Assembly (NCBI GenBank): GCA_017634595.1
Contig: JAGBNC010000029.1
Coordinates: 1 to 50,386, forward strand
DNA from: Bacteroidales bacterium
GTDB taxonomy: Bacteria; Bacteroidota; Bacteroidia; Bacteroidales; UBA932
Reading direction: 5' to 3'
Length of the DNA: 50,386 nucleotides
This document shows, in pieces, positions 32,835-41,001 of this stretch. The notes beneath the pieces are model-generated. The model ran no database searches, was not told the DNA's origin, and was given only the letters and a program-made list of their open reading frames with translations. Numbering within the stretch: the stretch's first letter is position 1; the number at the start of each line of letters is the position of its first letter. Both the position numbers and the translations under genes were made by a program.

Positions 32835-33680
32835 ATGGAAGTTAGAGCCAAGAAAGCGCTGGGGCAGCATTTTCTGACTGACCAGTCCATAGCCCGGCGC
32901 ATAGTCGAAACACTTTCCGAGGGCGCGGGACCCTCCCGTTCACATGGCCACGGGCGGCCATGGTTCTGCGGGGCAGACGCGCCCTCAGAAAGAGTAAGTA
33001 GTGTGCGTGACGTTCTTGAAATAGGACCGGGAATGGGAGTGCTGACCCAGTACCTGCTGCAGAGGGAAGATATTGACCTGAAGGCAGTTGAACTGGACGG
33101 CGAGTCGGTGGACTATCTGCTGATGCATTTCCCCGGCATCCAGGGCCGCCTGCTTCAGGCCGATTACCTTCGTCTGCCCATGGATAAGGTCTTTCCGGGC
33201 CCGTACCGCATAATCGGCAACTTCCCTTATAATATATCCTCCCAGATCTTTTTCAAGATTCTGGACGACAAGGACCGCGTGCCCGAAGTGGTGTGTATGG
33301 TGCAGAAGGAGGTTGCCGAGCGTATTGCCGAGAAGCCGGGCAGCAAGACATACGGAATCCTGAGCGTGCTGCTGCAGGCCTGGTACGACATAGAATACTG
33401 CTTCACAGTGGGGTCCGGTGCTTTCAGCCCGCAGCCCAAGGTGCAGTCGGCGGTGATACGCCTGGTGCGCAATTCGCGAACGAGCCTCGGCTGCGACGAG
33501 AAGTTGTTCCGCCAGGTGGTGAAAACCGCTTTCAATCAGAGGCGCAAGACCCTGCGCAATGCCCTCAAGCCATTGGTGCCGGAAGCTCAGTCTCTGAGTT
33601 CCGACTTGCTTGACCTGAGGGCGGAACGCTTGGGTGTAGAAGATTTCGTGGCTCTTACTGAGGCTGTTGCTGCCCTATAA
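32835..33680 (+). CDS. rsmA: 16S rRNA dimethyladenosine transferase with palindromic insert
   Basis: This 281-residue KsgA methylates the two adjacent adenines in the 3' hairpin of 16S rRNA. KKALGQHFLTD is at 6-16, the SAM motif EIGPGMG at 62-68 and the catalytic NFPYNISS further on. Between TLS (26-28) and VLEIGPG there are about 25 residues more than in other KsgA proteins, rich in Gly, Ser, His and Arg. They come from a 68-bp palindromic element at 32919-32986 that keeps the frame. ATG at 32832 is an alternative start, one codon upstream. The 3' end overlaps the convergent vWA gene by 26 bp. Confidence 0.95.
   Translation: MEVRAKKALGQHFLTDQSIARRIVETLSEGAGPSRSHGHGRPWFCGADAPSERVSSVRDVLEIGPGMGVLTQYLLQREDIDLKAVELDGESVDYLLMHFPGIQGRLLQADYLRLPMDKVFPGPYRIIGNFPYNISSQIFFKILDDKDRVPEVVCMVQKEVAERIAEKPGSKTYGILSVLLQAWYDIEYCFTVGSGAFSPQPKVQSAVIRLVRNSRTSLGCDEKLFRQVVKTAFNQRRKTLRNALKPLVPEAQSLSSDLLDLRAERLGVEDFVALTEAVAAL
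32919..32986. repeat. Palindromic element inserted in frame in rsmA
   Basis: The outer 9-bp arms are perfect: GAGGGCGCG (32919-32927) and CGCGCCCTC (32978-32986). Three smaller hairpins lie inside: GGGA-ccc-TCCC (32927-32937), CATGGCC-6 nt-GGCCATG (32943-32962) and TCTGC-ggg-GCAGA (32965-32977). It thus folds as a cloverleaf. It shares an ordered core, CCCTCCC..TCAC..GGC and GCAGACG, with the element at 42801-42942. Confidence 0.85.
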
Positions 33681-35160
33681 CGCCTGAAGCCTTGTCTATA
33701 AGTTCCAAAAGCTGGCTGCGGAGCCCCATAGGGTCCGTGTCGCCGGCCGGCTTGACTGCGGGCTTTATAAGGTCGGTCGCCATGCTCAGGCTGGCGGTGC
33801 CCTTGTATGAAGAGTTACGTAGCGTAAGGGCGAATGCAGCAAGTCCGGCTGCAAATCCGAATTCACTGCTGGGCTTCACGCCTTCTACGGGTATGCCGGT
33901 GTTTTCGGTAAGCAGGAAACTGTCTTCGCCCAGGGCCTTCTTATAGCGGACGTTTATGATGGCTGCTGTGGCGTGCATGGTGTAGGTCTGGGATGGAATG
34001 ATTTCGTATAGAGCAGTGACTGTCTGGCCGGCTCCTATCTCACCCGCATCTTTCTTGTCGTCTTGGAATTCTTCGCTGCTCATGACCCTGTTCTCATATC
34101 CTATAAGACGGTAGCTGTCAACGTTTTCGGTGAAACGTACCTGGCACTTGACATCATTGGCCACAGAGAAGAAGTGGGAGCGTTCGTTTACGAATACCTT
34201 CATCATCTCATCCTCGCAGTCGATATAAGTATAGGTCCCGTTGCCATGGTTCGACAGGCTCTCCATCCTCGCATCTTGATAGTTGCCGGTGCCGAAGCCC
34301 ATGATGCTCAGATATATGCCCTTGTCGAGGTAGTTTTCGACCATCTCCACCAGCGCATCGGTAGATGACACGCCCACGTTGAAGTCGCCGTCGGTACACA
34401 TGATGATACGGTTGTTTCCGCCCTTGATGTAGTGGGCAACTGCCTCTTCGTACGCCATCTTCATAGCCTCTCCGCCGGCAGTGGAACCGCTGGCTATCAA
34501 GCCCTTGATGGCTTTCTTGATGGTCTCCGAGTCTTTCACCAGCGTGGACTCGAGTACCTTGCTCACTTTGCCGGAGTATGTTATAATGGACACTCTGTCG
34601 GTAGGACGCAGTGCATCCACCATATTGCAGAGGCCGCTCTTTAGTAAGTCTATCCGGTCCGTGCCGGACATTGACCCGGAGGTGTCGATAAGCAGTATGA
34701 AGTTTGCTTCCGGCATCTCGGCTTCGCTCAACTCCTTGCCCTTCAGCCCTATTCTCAGCAGCTTGTGGCCTTCCGCCCAGGGACAGTCGCCTATTTCTGC
34801 ATTGAGCGCCAGGGTCTCGTCACCCTTCGGGGCCGGGTAGTCGAAAGTGAAGTAGTTCAGGAATTCTTCCGTGCGAATGGCGTCTGCTGCAGGTATGCGT
34901 CCGTATTTCACGCACCTTCTCATATACGCGTATGAGGCTCCGTCGGCATCGACCGAGAAAGACGATTCCGGCTGCTGTGCAACCTTGATGAAGGGGTTCT
35001 CGACCGTCTCATAGAATGTATCGCCGCTGACAGGGTCCCTTTCCCCGTTGTATCCTTGATCATACTTTGGGAAATCATAGTCGTGGCTATAGTTGCGCAT
35101 GCATGAAGGAATCCCGAAGGTCAAAGCTGCGGCAAGTAGAATCCTTAATATGTTTTTCAT
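33655..35160 (-). CDS. vWA domain lipoprotein (YfbK-like)
   Basis: Start at MKNILRILLAAALTFGIPSC, with the lipobox Cys at 20 (501 residues). It has the von Willebrand N-terminal region (NPFIKVAQQPESSFSVDADGAS), a vWA domain with the MIDAS motif DTSGSMSG near 160, and a DUF3520-type tail (EFGFAAGLAAFALTLRNSSY). It is expected at the outer membrane or periplasmic face as a metal-dependent binding protein; the ligand is unknown. A TAACTTTG -7 box lies at 35191-35198 (minus). It converges on rsmA with a 26-bp overlap. Confidence 0.9.
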   Translation of the reverse strand: MKNILRILLAAALTFGIPSCMRNYSHDYDFPKYDQGYNGERDPVSGDTFYETVENPFIKVAQQPESSFSVDADGASYAYMRRCVKYGRIPAADAIRTEEFLNYFTFDYPAPKGDETLALNAEIGDCPWAEGHKLLRIGLKGKELSEAEMPEANFILLIDTSGSMSGTDRIDLLKSGLCNMVDALRPTDRVSIITYSGKVSKVLESTLVKDSETIKKAIKGLIASGSTAGGEAMKMAYEEAVAHYIKGGNNRIIMCTDGDFNVGVSSTDALVEMVENYLDKGIYLSIMGFGTGNYQDARMESLSNHGNGTYTYIDCEDEMMKVFVNERSHFFSVANDVKCQVRFTENVDSYRLIGYENRVMSSEEFQDDKKDAGEIGAGQTVTALYEIIPSQTYTMHATAAIINVRYKKALGEDSFLLTENTGIPVEGVKPSSEFGFAAGLAAFALTLRNSSYKGTASLSMATDLIKPAVKPAGDTDPMGLRSQLLELIDKASGVIGQQQPQ

Positions 35161-35203
35161 AAAAAAATGTATTTTTACAAAATAAATGCGCAAAGTTAAA
35201 GAT

Positions 35204-35241
35204 TCTTGCGTGCAAGATTTATAAAATAATGGATTTTATAA
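35204..35241. repeat. Two adjacent palindromes in the vWA / NigD-like divergent region
   Basis: TCTTGC-gt-GCAAGA (35204-35217) and TTATAAAAT-aatgg-ATTTTATAA (35219-35241) are both perfect and sit side by side. The second ends 6 bp before the NigD-like start. They could be operators or an mRNA leader hairpin for the sigma-factor cassette. Confidence 0.6.
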
Positions 35242-35247
35242 GTGATG

Positions 35248-35931
35248 ATGCATTATATGAACAGAATATTAGCTTTGGCCCTGGCCATACCGCTGTTAGC
35301 CGCCTGCTCTAATCATTACTCCCCGGATGTAGGATATCAATCTGATGTCAAAGGAGATAAATCAGATCGCAGTCAGCCTGTTACGTTGTTGGCGACGGTT
35401 AAGCAAGATACCGACGGCTCGGTCTATTTGTGGTCCAAAGGCGTACGGATCAATCCGTCGGAGCCCTTCAAGTTCACCAGGCAGCATAGGGTGATGGCCC
35501 AGATTTCCTATATCAAGGGAGAAAAACCCGGTGAGGCGCAGATCGACTGGATGGAGCCGATCGACGAGGGCACCTTTACCGCCGATGCAAGCGTGAGCGG
35601 GCAGGACGGTCTGGATATTAATGAGTACTCATGGATGTCCGATGCCGATGACGGATATCTTACCTTGCTTTACACAACGTGGTGGGGCGAGCATCCCGTG
35701 CACCACGATTTCTATCTGGTCGCCGGTCTTGATCCGGACGACCCTTATAGCCTGGAACTCAGACATAACGCTCATGGAGATCCGAAAGATGTGAAAGGAG
35801 AGGGTTTGATCTGTTTTGATATTAATTCGCTTCCTTTTACCGGAGAAGAAAGTAAAATACTAAGCTTGAAGTGGCATAATACTGATGGCAAAACGCTAAC
35901 GGCAAAATTTGAATTCAGAAGCAGGAAATAG
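35248..35931 (+). CDS. NigD-like lipoprotein
   Basis: The signal peptide and lipobox end in PLLAAC, with Cys20 when the ATG at 35248 is used; starts at 35242 (GTG), 35245 or 35257 are also possible. The N-terminal OB-like part has GSVYLWSKGVRINPSEPF and HRVMAQISYIKG. The C-terminal half has DGYLTLLYTTWW, as in NigD-like proteins of Bacteroidota, whose biochemical role is not established. It overlaps the sigma-factor gene by 23 bp, which suggests a shared pathway at the cell envelope. Confidence 0.8.
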   Translation: MHYMNRILALALAIPLLAACSNHYSPDVGYQSDVKGDKSDRSQPVTLLATVKQDTDGSVYLWSKGVRINPSEPFKFTRQHRVMAQISYIKGEKPGEAQIDWMEPIDEGTFTADASVSGQDGLDINEYSWMSDADDGYLTLLYTTWWGEHPVHHDFYLVAGLDPDDPYSLELRHNAHGDPKDVKGEGLICFDINSLPFTGEESKILSLKWHNTDGKTLTAKFEFRSRK

Positions 35932-36472
35932 TCTGTCGGAAAGAGAGTTGGTGAGGCTTGTCGGTGACGGAGACCCCCGTGGCCAGAGGGAGTTGTATGA
36001 TCGGTACGCTCCTTTTCTGACGGCGCTGGCATCACGATACCTTGGAGGCACCGACCAGGTGAAAGACTTGCTTCAGGATGTGTTCATCAAGGTCTTCGAC
36101 CGCTTCAGAACTTTCCGCTACCGTGGTGAAGGTTCTCTGAAGGCCTGGTTGTCGAAGATAGTGGTTAACGAAGCCTTGCATCTGCTTCGCAAGTCGGATC
36201 GAATGCTGCCGGTAGAGAATCTCCCCGAGCCGGATTCGGACGAAGACCCCGATGTGGACGAGGTGCCGCTCCCGGTCCTGCAAGATATGATCAGCCGCCT
36301 ACCCGACGGATACCGCACAGTGTTCAACCTCTATGTGTTTGAGCAGATGCGCCACAAGGATATAGCGGCACTTTTGGGCATTAAAGAGAACTCGTCAGCA
36401 TCTCAGTTGCTGCGTGCAAAGGCGATGCTGGCAAAAGAAATCAAAGAATATAAGTACGGAAATGGCAGATAA
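35909..36472 (+). CDS. ECF-type sigma-70 factor, probable TTG start
   Basis: No ATG exists before the sigma domains, so TTG at 35909 is the best start; it overlaps the NigD-like gene and would depend on coupled translation. The 187-residue protein has sigma region 2 (DQVKDLLQDVFIKVFDRF, then SLKAWLSKIVVNEALHLLRK) and region 4 (LPDGYRTVFNLYVFEQMRHK and IAALLGI). Between them is an acidic linker (PEPDSDEDPDVDE). It would direct RNA polymerase to a regulon not visible here. The next gene overlaps it by 11 bp and is the likely anti-sigma factor. Confidence 0.9.
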   Translation: MNSEAGNSLSERELVRLVGDGDPRGQRELYDRYAPFLTALASRYLGGTDQVKDLLQDVFIKVFDRFRTFRYRGEGSLKAWLSKIVVNEALHLLRKSDRMLPVENLPEPDSDEDPDVDEVPLPVLQDMISRLPDGYRTVFNLYVFEQMRHKDIAALLGIKENSSASQLLRAKAMLAKEIKEYKYGNGR

Positions 36473-37700
36473 TAAATGGAATGACAAATTGCGCAAGCAA
36501 ATGTCGGAATACACTCAGACGCCGCCGGACGGTCTGTGGGACCTTATTGAAGACAAGGTCCGCAAGCCTGCCGTCGTCTTCCCCTGGTGGTGGGCTCTCG
36601 CCGGGGCATGTGCTGCACTGCTGGCTTTGTTGTTGATTGTCAGGCCCGAACAGCCTATTGAAGTAACTTCGGGCCCTGTAGTCGCCGAAGCCACCGATAC
36701 TGTCGAAACGGCCCCGGCACCCCCGGAGCAAACTGAAAAGCAGCTTCTGGAAGTGCCGTCGGTACTTACTGTGGATTCCCATGCTGCTCCCGTCTCTTTC
36801 CGCCGTGTCCGGACCCTTGTGGCGGAAGATCATGAATCTGCAGCGGAGCAGCCGCAGCCGGCGGGTCAGCGCACATCGTCGGAGGAGAAACTCCCGGCAG
36901 TCAAGGAAACTCCGTCCGATCAGCCCCTGCCGTCCGAAGCAGAACGCCCTTCAGAACAGAAGCCGGACCAGGCTCCGTCCGAACCGGAGCATGTGGTACC
37001 GCTGCAGCGTATCCCGGCTCCCAGTCCTCTTCTGGCCGATGCGTCTGCCAGCCGTATGCGTCTGACTCTCATGGCTTCAGGTGCTCCCGGTGGCGGAGTG
37101 TCGAACACAGAAAGTGGATATGGGATGCCAGCCGGCATGAGGTTGGCCAGCCCGTCGCGTCTGCTCAGCAGGAACCGCAGCACCGTCACCGAGACAGATT
37201 ACAGCATGCTGTACCGCGTCGGATTGCTTGCCAATGTTAAGCTTGCACGCCACTGGAGCATCGAGACCGGCGTTCAGTTGAGCCGCCTCAAGAGCGAAGT
37301 GGTGTCGAAGTCAGGCACGATGTCCACCCAGACCAGCAACGATCAGTACTATCTGGGTGTGCCCCTGCTTGCAGTATATACTCCATGGGAGGGACGCAAC
37401 CTATCTGTTTATCTTTCCGCCGGCCCTATGGCCGAATATGGAATCAAGCTCTCCGGCAGCGTCCGGGAGGTCATAGGCGGCAACGTCAATATGAACAACA
37501 TCGAGTCGTCCTCGCCCGGAGATTGGATATGGTCGTTGGGAGCAAATGCCGGTGTGCAGCTGCAACTGGGCAGGCTCGGCGCCATATTCGCGCAGCCGGG
37601 AGTGTCGTGGCACATGCCCGGGCAGGAGGTGCAGGAATCGTATTACACCGCCAACCCCGTTGCCTTCAATCTGGCCTTCGGTTTCAGGCTGCTGTTCTAA
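36462..37700 (+). CDS. Anti-sigma-like membrane protein with outer-membrane beta-barrel domain
   Basis: Start at MADNKWNDKLRKQMSEYTQT, overlapping the sigma stop by 11 bp (412 residues). There are 40 cytoplasmic residues (PPDGLWDLIEDKV) and one membrane helix at 41-60 (WWWALAGACAALLALLLIV). A Pro/Glu-rich stretch (61-190) follows, then an outer-membrane beta-barrel-like domain (about 240-412) ending in FRLLF, with aromatic last residue. One chain thus appears to join the inner membrane to an outer-membrane-type barrel across the periplasm. Gene order makes the N-terminus a candidate sigma-binding part. This is inferred, not shown. Confidence 0.8.
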   Translation: MADNKWNDKLRKQMSEYTQTPPDGLWDLIEDKVRKPAVVFPWWWALAGACAALLALLLIVRPEQPIEVTSGPVVAEATDTVETAPAPPEQTEKQLLEVPSVLTVDSHAAPVSFRRVRTLVAEDHESAAEQPQPAGQRTSSEEKLPAVKETPSDQPLPSEAERPSEQKPDQAPSEPEHVVPLQRIPAPSPLLADASASRMRLTLMASGAPGGGVSNTESGYGMPAGMRLASPSRLLSRNRSTVTETDYSMLYRVGLLANVKLARHWSIETGVQLSRLKSEVVSKSGTMSTQTSNDQYYLGVPLLAVYTPWEGRNLSVYLSAGPMAEYGIKLSGSVREVIGGNVNMNNIESSSPGDWIWSLGANAGVQLQLGRLGAIFAQPGVSWHMPGQEVQESYYTANPVAFNLAFGFRLLF

Positions 37701-37811
37701 AGTTTGTCGTGGATGGCTTTGAAGCGGGCGCATCGTACACCCCGCGTAAGTGCAGCACCGGCAGAACTGCCAGAGCCGCAGCTTTGTGGCGGAAAATCTC
37801 AGAGATCATAG

Positions 37812-37885
37812 TCGGGGTGATGTGACTCGAACACACGACCCTCTGGTCCCAAACCAGATGCGCTAGCCAACTGCGCCACACCCCG
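37812..37885 (-). tRNA. tRNA-Pro (anticodon TGG)
   Basis: The 74-nt minus-strand cloverleaf has the acceptor stem CGGGGTG/CACCCCG with discriminator A. The anticodon loop is TTTGGGA (TGG at 37849-37851) and the T-loop is GTTCGAGTC. CCA is not encoded. Between 37701 and 37811 there is no gene I can support; a 41-codon minus-strand frame (MISEIFRHKAAALAVLPVLH) is open but has no recognisable family. Confidence 0.96.
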
Positions 37886-37893
37886 AATAGACG

Positions 37894-37923
37894 GCAAAGT
37901 TAACAATTATTTGTTAACTTTGC
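37894..37923. promoter_or_regulatory. Perfect palindrome containing the tRNA-Pro -7 box
   Basis: Arms of 13 bp (GCAAAGTTAACAA and TTGTTAACTTTGC) surround a 4-nt loop. Minus-strand TAACTTTG at 37895-37902 fits the -7 box, 10 bp before the tRNA. The same palindrome lies 19 bp downstream of the mdh stop, so it may end mdh transcription, control the tRNA, or both. Confidence 0.65.
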
Positions 37924-37941
37924 CTATAGCATATACTTCAA

Positions 37942-38934
37942 TTACAGATTAGGGTTCTCTTTCTTCCAATCTGTCACGGGAGGTACGATTCCGAGGGAAA
38001 CGATCTCGTCGCGCATCTTGCAGAGGTGCTCGTAAGATGCCTTGAGGTCGGCCATCTCTTCGGCGGTGCCTTCGGGAGCCGTGTAGTGTACGCCGTCGGC
38101 ATCAATGACTGTAGGCATAGCCATCATCACATTGGTGTAGCCAAACTCGGGAGCGTTGACGTAGCAGCCTGCAGGCCAGCAGAACTTGTCGCCGCCCATT
38201 GCAGCCTCGATCATCTTGACAGCCTGATATGCAGGGCTCTGGAAAGAGCTGCGGCCGCGGAGCTTGATGATGTTGGATCCGCCCTGGATGGTAGCGTGCT
38301 TGATCTCTGCCCAGCGCTCTTCGGAGAGTTTCTTCTCTGCGAGGGGAGTGCCGTCTATGAGGGCTTTGCTGGCGAATACCGCCATTGCCTCACCGTGTCC
38401 GCCGTAGGTGCGGGCGCCGGTTACCTTGCACTGCTGTACGCCGAATTCGGCTGCGAGAGCTTCCTGGAGACGGGTGCTGTCGAGGGCGGCAAGGGAGGTG
38501 AGCTGGTTGGGCTTAAGGCCGGAGTGGATGAGGGCGGTGAGAGCCGTCACATCTGCAGGGTTGAAAATGACAACGACGTGCTTGACATCGGGGCAGTACT
38601 TGCGGATGTAGTCACCGAATTCGGCGGCAATCTTGCAGTTGCCTTTGAGAAGGTCTTCGCGGGTCATGCCCTCTTTACGGGGAGCGCCGCCGGAAGACAC
38701 GATGTACTTGGCATCTTTGAAAGCGACCTCGGGGTCAACAGTCCAGGTGACGTTGGCGCCTTCGAATGCGCAGTGATAAATCTCTTCTGCCACGCCGTGA
38801 ACACCGGGTTCAAAGATATCGTAAAGGCAGATGTTGGGGGTGAGGCCGAGCATAAGCGCGGTCTGGGCCATGTTGGAGCCGATCATTCCGCCGGCGCCCA
38901 CGATGGTCAATTTCTCGTTAGTCAAATATTTCAT
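37942..38934 (-). CDS. mdh: Malate dehydrogenase
   Basis: Start at MKYLTNEKLTIVGAGGMIG, with AAAGGAT upstream; 13 residues further upstream are not family sequence. The 330-residue protein has the NAD motif GAGGMIG and substrate-binding Arg region GGAPRKEGMTREDLL. The catalytic His lies in TYGGHGEAMAVF. It interconverts malate and oxaloacetate with NAD in the cytoplasm, part of the reductive branch toward fumarate and succinate in anaerobic Bacteroidales. Minus-strand TAAATTTG at 38971-38978 is the likely -7 box. Confidence 0.94.
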   Translation of the reverse strand: MKYLTNEKLTIVGAGGMIGSNMAQTALMLGLTPNICLYDIFEPGVHGVAEEIYHCAFEGANVTWTVDPEVAFKDAKYIVSSGGAPRKEGMTREDLLKGNCKIAAEFGDYIRKYCPDVKHVVVIFNPADVTALTALIHSGLKPNQLTSLAALDSTRLQEALAAEFGVQQCKVTGARTYGGHGEAMAVFASKALIDGTPLAEKKLSEERWAEIKHATIQGGSNIIKLRGRSSFQSPAYQAVKMIEAAMGGDKFCWPAGCYVNAPEFGYTNVMMAMPTVIDADGVHYTAPEGTAEEMADLKASYEHLCKMRDEIVSLGIVPPVTDWKKENPNL

Positions 38935-38982
38935 ATCCTTTAATAGGTTTTTGGGGTTCAAAAAATCTTTCAAATTTACGCA

Positions 38983-39001
38983 TTTTCTATTAAATAGAAA
39001 A
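38983..39001. repeat. AT-rich palindrome between lepA and mdh
   Basis: TTTTCTATT-A-AATAGAAAA is perfect over 9 bp per arm with a one-base centre. It lies 8 bp after the lepA stop and just upstream of the mdh -7 box, where a DNA-binding protein or a weak terminator could act. Confidence 0.5.
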
Positions 39002-39009
39002 ATCTGCCG

Positions 39010-40794
39010 CTAGCTGTCGAGTTTCAGCACCGCCATGAAGGCGCTCTGCGGGACCTGGACAGTGCCTATCTGGCGCATGCGCTTCTTGCCTTCCTTTTGT
39101 TTCTCAAGGAGTTTGCGCTTGCGGGTCACGTCGCCGCCGTAGCATTTGGCCGTAACATCCTTGCGCACCTGCTTCACCGTCTCGCGGGCTATGATCTTGG
39201 CACCGATGGCCGCCTGGATGGGGATGTCGAACTGCTGGCGCGGGATAAGATCCTTGAGCTTCTCGCACATTTTGCGCCCGAAAGTGTAGGCGTTGTCTTC
39301 ATGGATCAGCGTTGACAGTGCATCTGCCGGCTCGCCGTTCAGCAGAATGTCGAGCTTGACGAGTTTGGCAGGGCGGTACTGGGTAATGTGGTAGTCAAAG
39401 GAAGCGTATCCTTTACTGATGGTCTTCAGCTTGTCGTAGAAGTCGAACACGATCTCGCTCAGCGGCATGTCGTAGTTGAGCTCCACCCGGTCTGCAGTGA
39501 TGTAGTGCTGGCTTACGAGTGTGCCTCTGCGGTCGAGGCAGAGCTTCATTATGGGGCCGAAGAACTCGGTTTTGCTGATGATCTGGGCGCGGATGTACGG
39601 CTCCTCTATGTGGTCGATAAGGGTGGGCGCCGGAAGGCCGGAGGGGTTGTGCACGTCGAGCACTTCGCCCTGCATCGTATATACCTTGTACGATACGTTG
39701 GGGACGGTGGTGATGACGTCCATGTCGAACTCGCGGTACAGGCGTTCCTGCACGATTTCAAGGTGCAGCAGACCGAGGAAACCGCAGCGGAATCCACTGC
39801 CGAGGGCGAGCGAACTTTCGGGTTCGTACACGAACGAAGCATCGTTGAGCTGGAACTTCTCCAGCACGCTGCGCAGTTCTTCGAACTTGTCCGCCTGCAC
39901 AGGGTACATACCTGCGAACACCATCGGCTTGACTTCCTCGAAACCGGCTATGGCATTTTCGCAGGGGCGTGCGGTGTGCGTGATGGTGTCGCCCACCTTG
40001 ACTTCCACGGCGCTCTTGATGCCGGTAATGATGTAGCCTACGTCGCCGCAGCCGACTTCGGTGCCCGGCATAAGCTTCATCTTGAGCGACCCCACTTCCT
40101 CTACTTCGTACTCCATGCCGGTGGCTACGAACTTGACCTTGTCGCCTTTGCGTACGCTGCCGTTGCTCACTTTGAAGTAGGCAATGACGCCACGGAAAGA
40201 ATTAAATACGGAATCGAATATGAGGGCCTGCAGAGGGGCTTCAGGGTCGCCTTTCGGGGCGGGAATCTTCTCTACGATGGCATCGAGGATAGGGGGGACG
40301 CCCTCGCCGGTGCGCGCCGACACACGGAAAATGTCGTCGGGGTCGCAGCCCAGAAGATCGCAGATCTCGTCGGCTACTATGTCGGGCTGGGCTGAATCCA
40401 TGTCTATCTTGTTGAGGATAGGGATGATTTCGAGTCCGTGGTCGATGGCCATGTAGAGGTTGGATATGGTCTGGGCCTGCACGCCCTGGGTGGCATCCAC
40501 GACCAGCAGCGCGCCTTCGCATGCTGCGATGCTTCGCGATACCTCGTAGCTGAAGTCCACGTGGCCGGGAGTGTCGATGAGGTTGAGCCTGTAGCCGTTG
40601 TAGTTCATCTGGATGGCGTGGCTCTTGATGGTGATGCCCTTCTCCTTTTCCAGGTCCATGTCGTCAAGCACCTGGTTCTCCATGTCGCGGGCCGACAGGG
40701 TGCTGGTAAGTTCGAGGAGCCGGTCGGCCAAGGTGCTCTTGCCGTGGTCGATGTGGGCAATTATGCAGAAGTTGCGTATGCGGTTCATTTCCAT
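39010..40794 (-). CDS. lepA: Elongation factor 4 (LepA)
   Basis: This 594-residue translational GTPase shows G1 [10 protein letters not shown]3 DTPGHVDF and G4 NKID. The LepA-specific C-terminal domain ends with [20 protein letters not shown]. It acts on stalled or misassembled ribosomes and 30S biogenesis. Start chosen at MEMNRIRNF, since a TATCTTTG box (40803-40810, minus) lies 8 bp upstream; MNRIRNF two codons on is equally possible. Unlike the EF-G paralogue in this window, its G domain is intact. Confidence 0.97.
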   Translation of the reverse strand: MEMNRIRNFCIIAHIDHGKSTLADRLLELTSTLSARDMENQVLDDMDLEKEKGITIKSHAIQMNYNGYRLNLIDTPGHVDFSYEVSRSIAACEGALLVVDATQGVQAQTISNLYMAIDHGLEIIPILNKIDMDSAQPDIVADEICDLLGCDPDDIFRVSARTGEGVPPILDAIVEKIPAPKGDPEAPLQALIFDSVFNSFRGVIAYFKVSNGSVRKGDKVKFVATGMEYEVEEVGSLKMKLMPGTEVGCGDVGYIITGIKSAVEVKVGDTITHTARPCENAIAGFEEVKPMVFAGMYPVQADKFEELRSVLEKFQLNDASFVYEPESSLALGSGFRCGFLGLLHLEIVQERLYREFDMDVITTVPNVSYKVYTMQGEVLDVHNPSGLPAPTLIDHIEEPYIRAQIISKTEFFGPIMKLCLDRRGTLVSQHYITADRVELNYDMPLSEIVFDFYDKLKTISKGYASFDYHITQYRPAKLVKLDILLNGEPADALSTLIHEDNAYTFGRKMCEKLKDLIPRQQFDIPIQAAIGAKIIARETVKQVRKDVTAKCYGGDVTRKRKLLEKQKEGKKRMRQIGTVQVPQSAFMAVLKLDS

Positions 40795-40934
40795 ATTGAG
40801 TGCAAAGATAATTATTTTAAACGGGTTTCGTGATGTTGCCGGTGCCACGGCTTTCTTTTTTCTTCGCGATGCCGCTCCCGAGGCTCCCGCCGGAGAAAAC
40901 TGCCGGTCTTCTACGAAATTACTGCGATGATGTA

Positions 40935-40966
40935 TTTGCGGTTGACGGGAGGATTGATTATCTTTG
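40935..40966 (+). promoter_or_regulatory. Promoter of the transketolase genes
   Basis: TTTG (40935-40938), 20 bp, TATCTTTG (40959-40966), 35 bp before the ATG at 41002. The remainder of 40849-41001 holds no gene. Confidence 0.75.
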
Positions 40967-41001
40967 CGAGATAAGAAAGAAATCTAATTTTCAACAACGA
41001 T

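Noticed and set aside
37701-37811. 41-codon minus-strand frame after tRNA-Pro (MISEIFRHKAAAL...)
   Set aside because: No family, no start signal and short length; kept only as a note under the tRNA entry.
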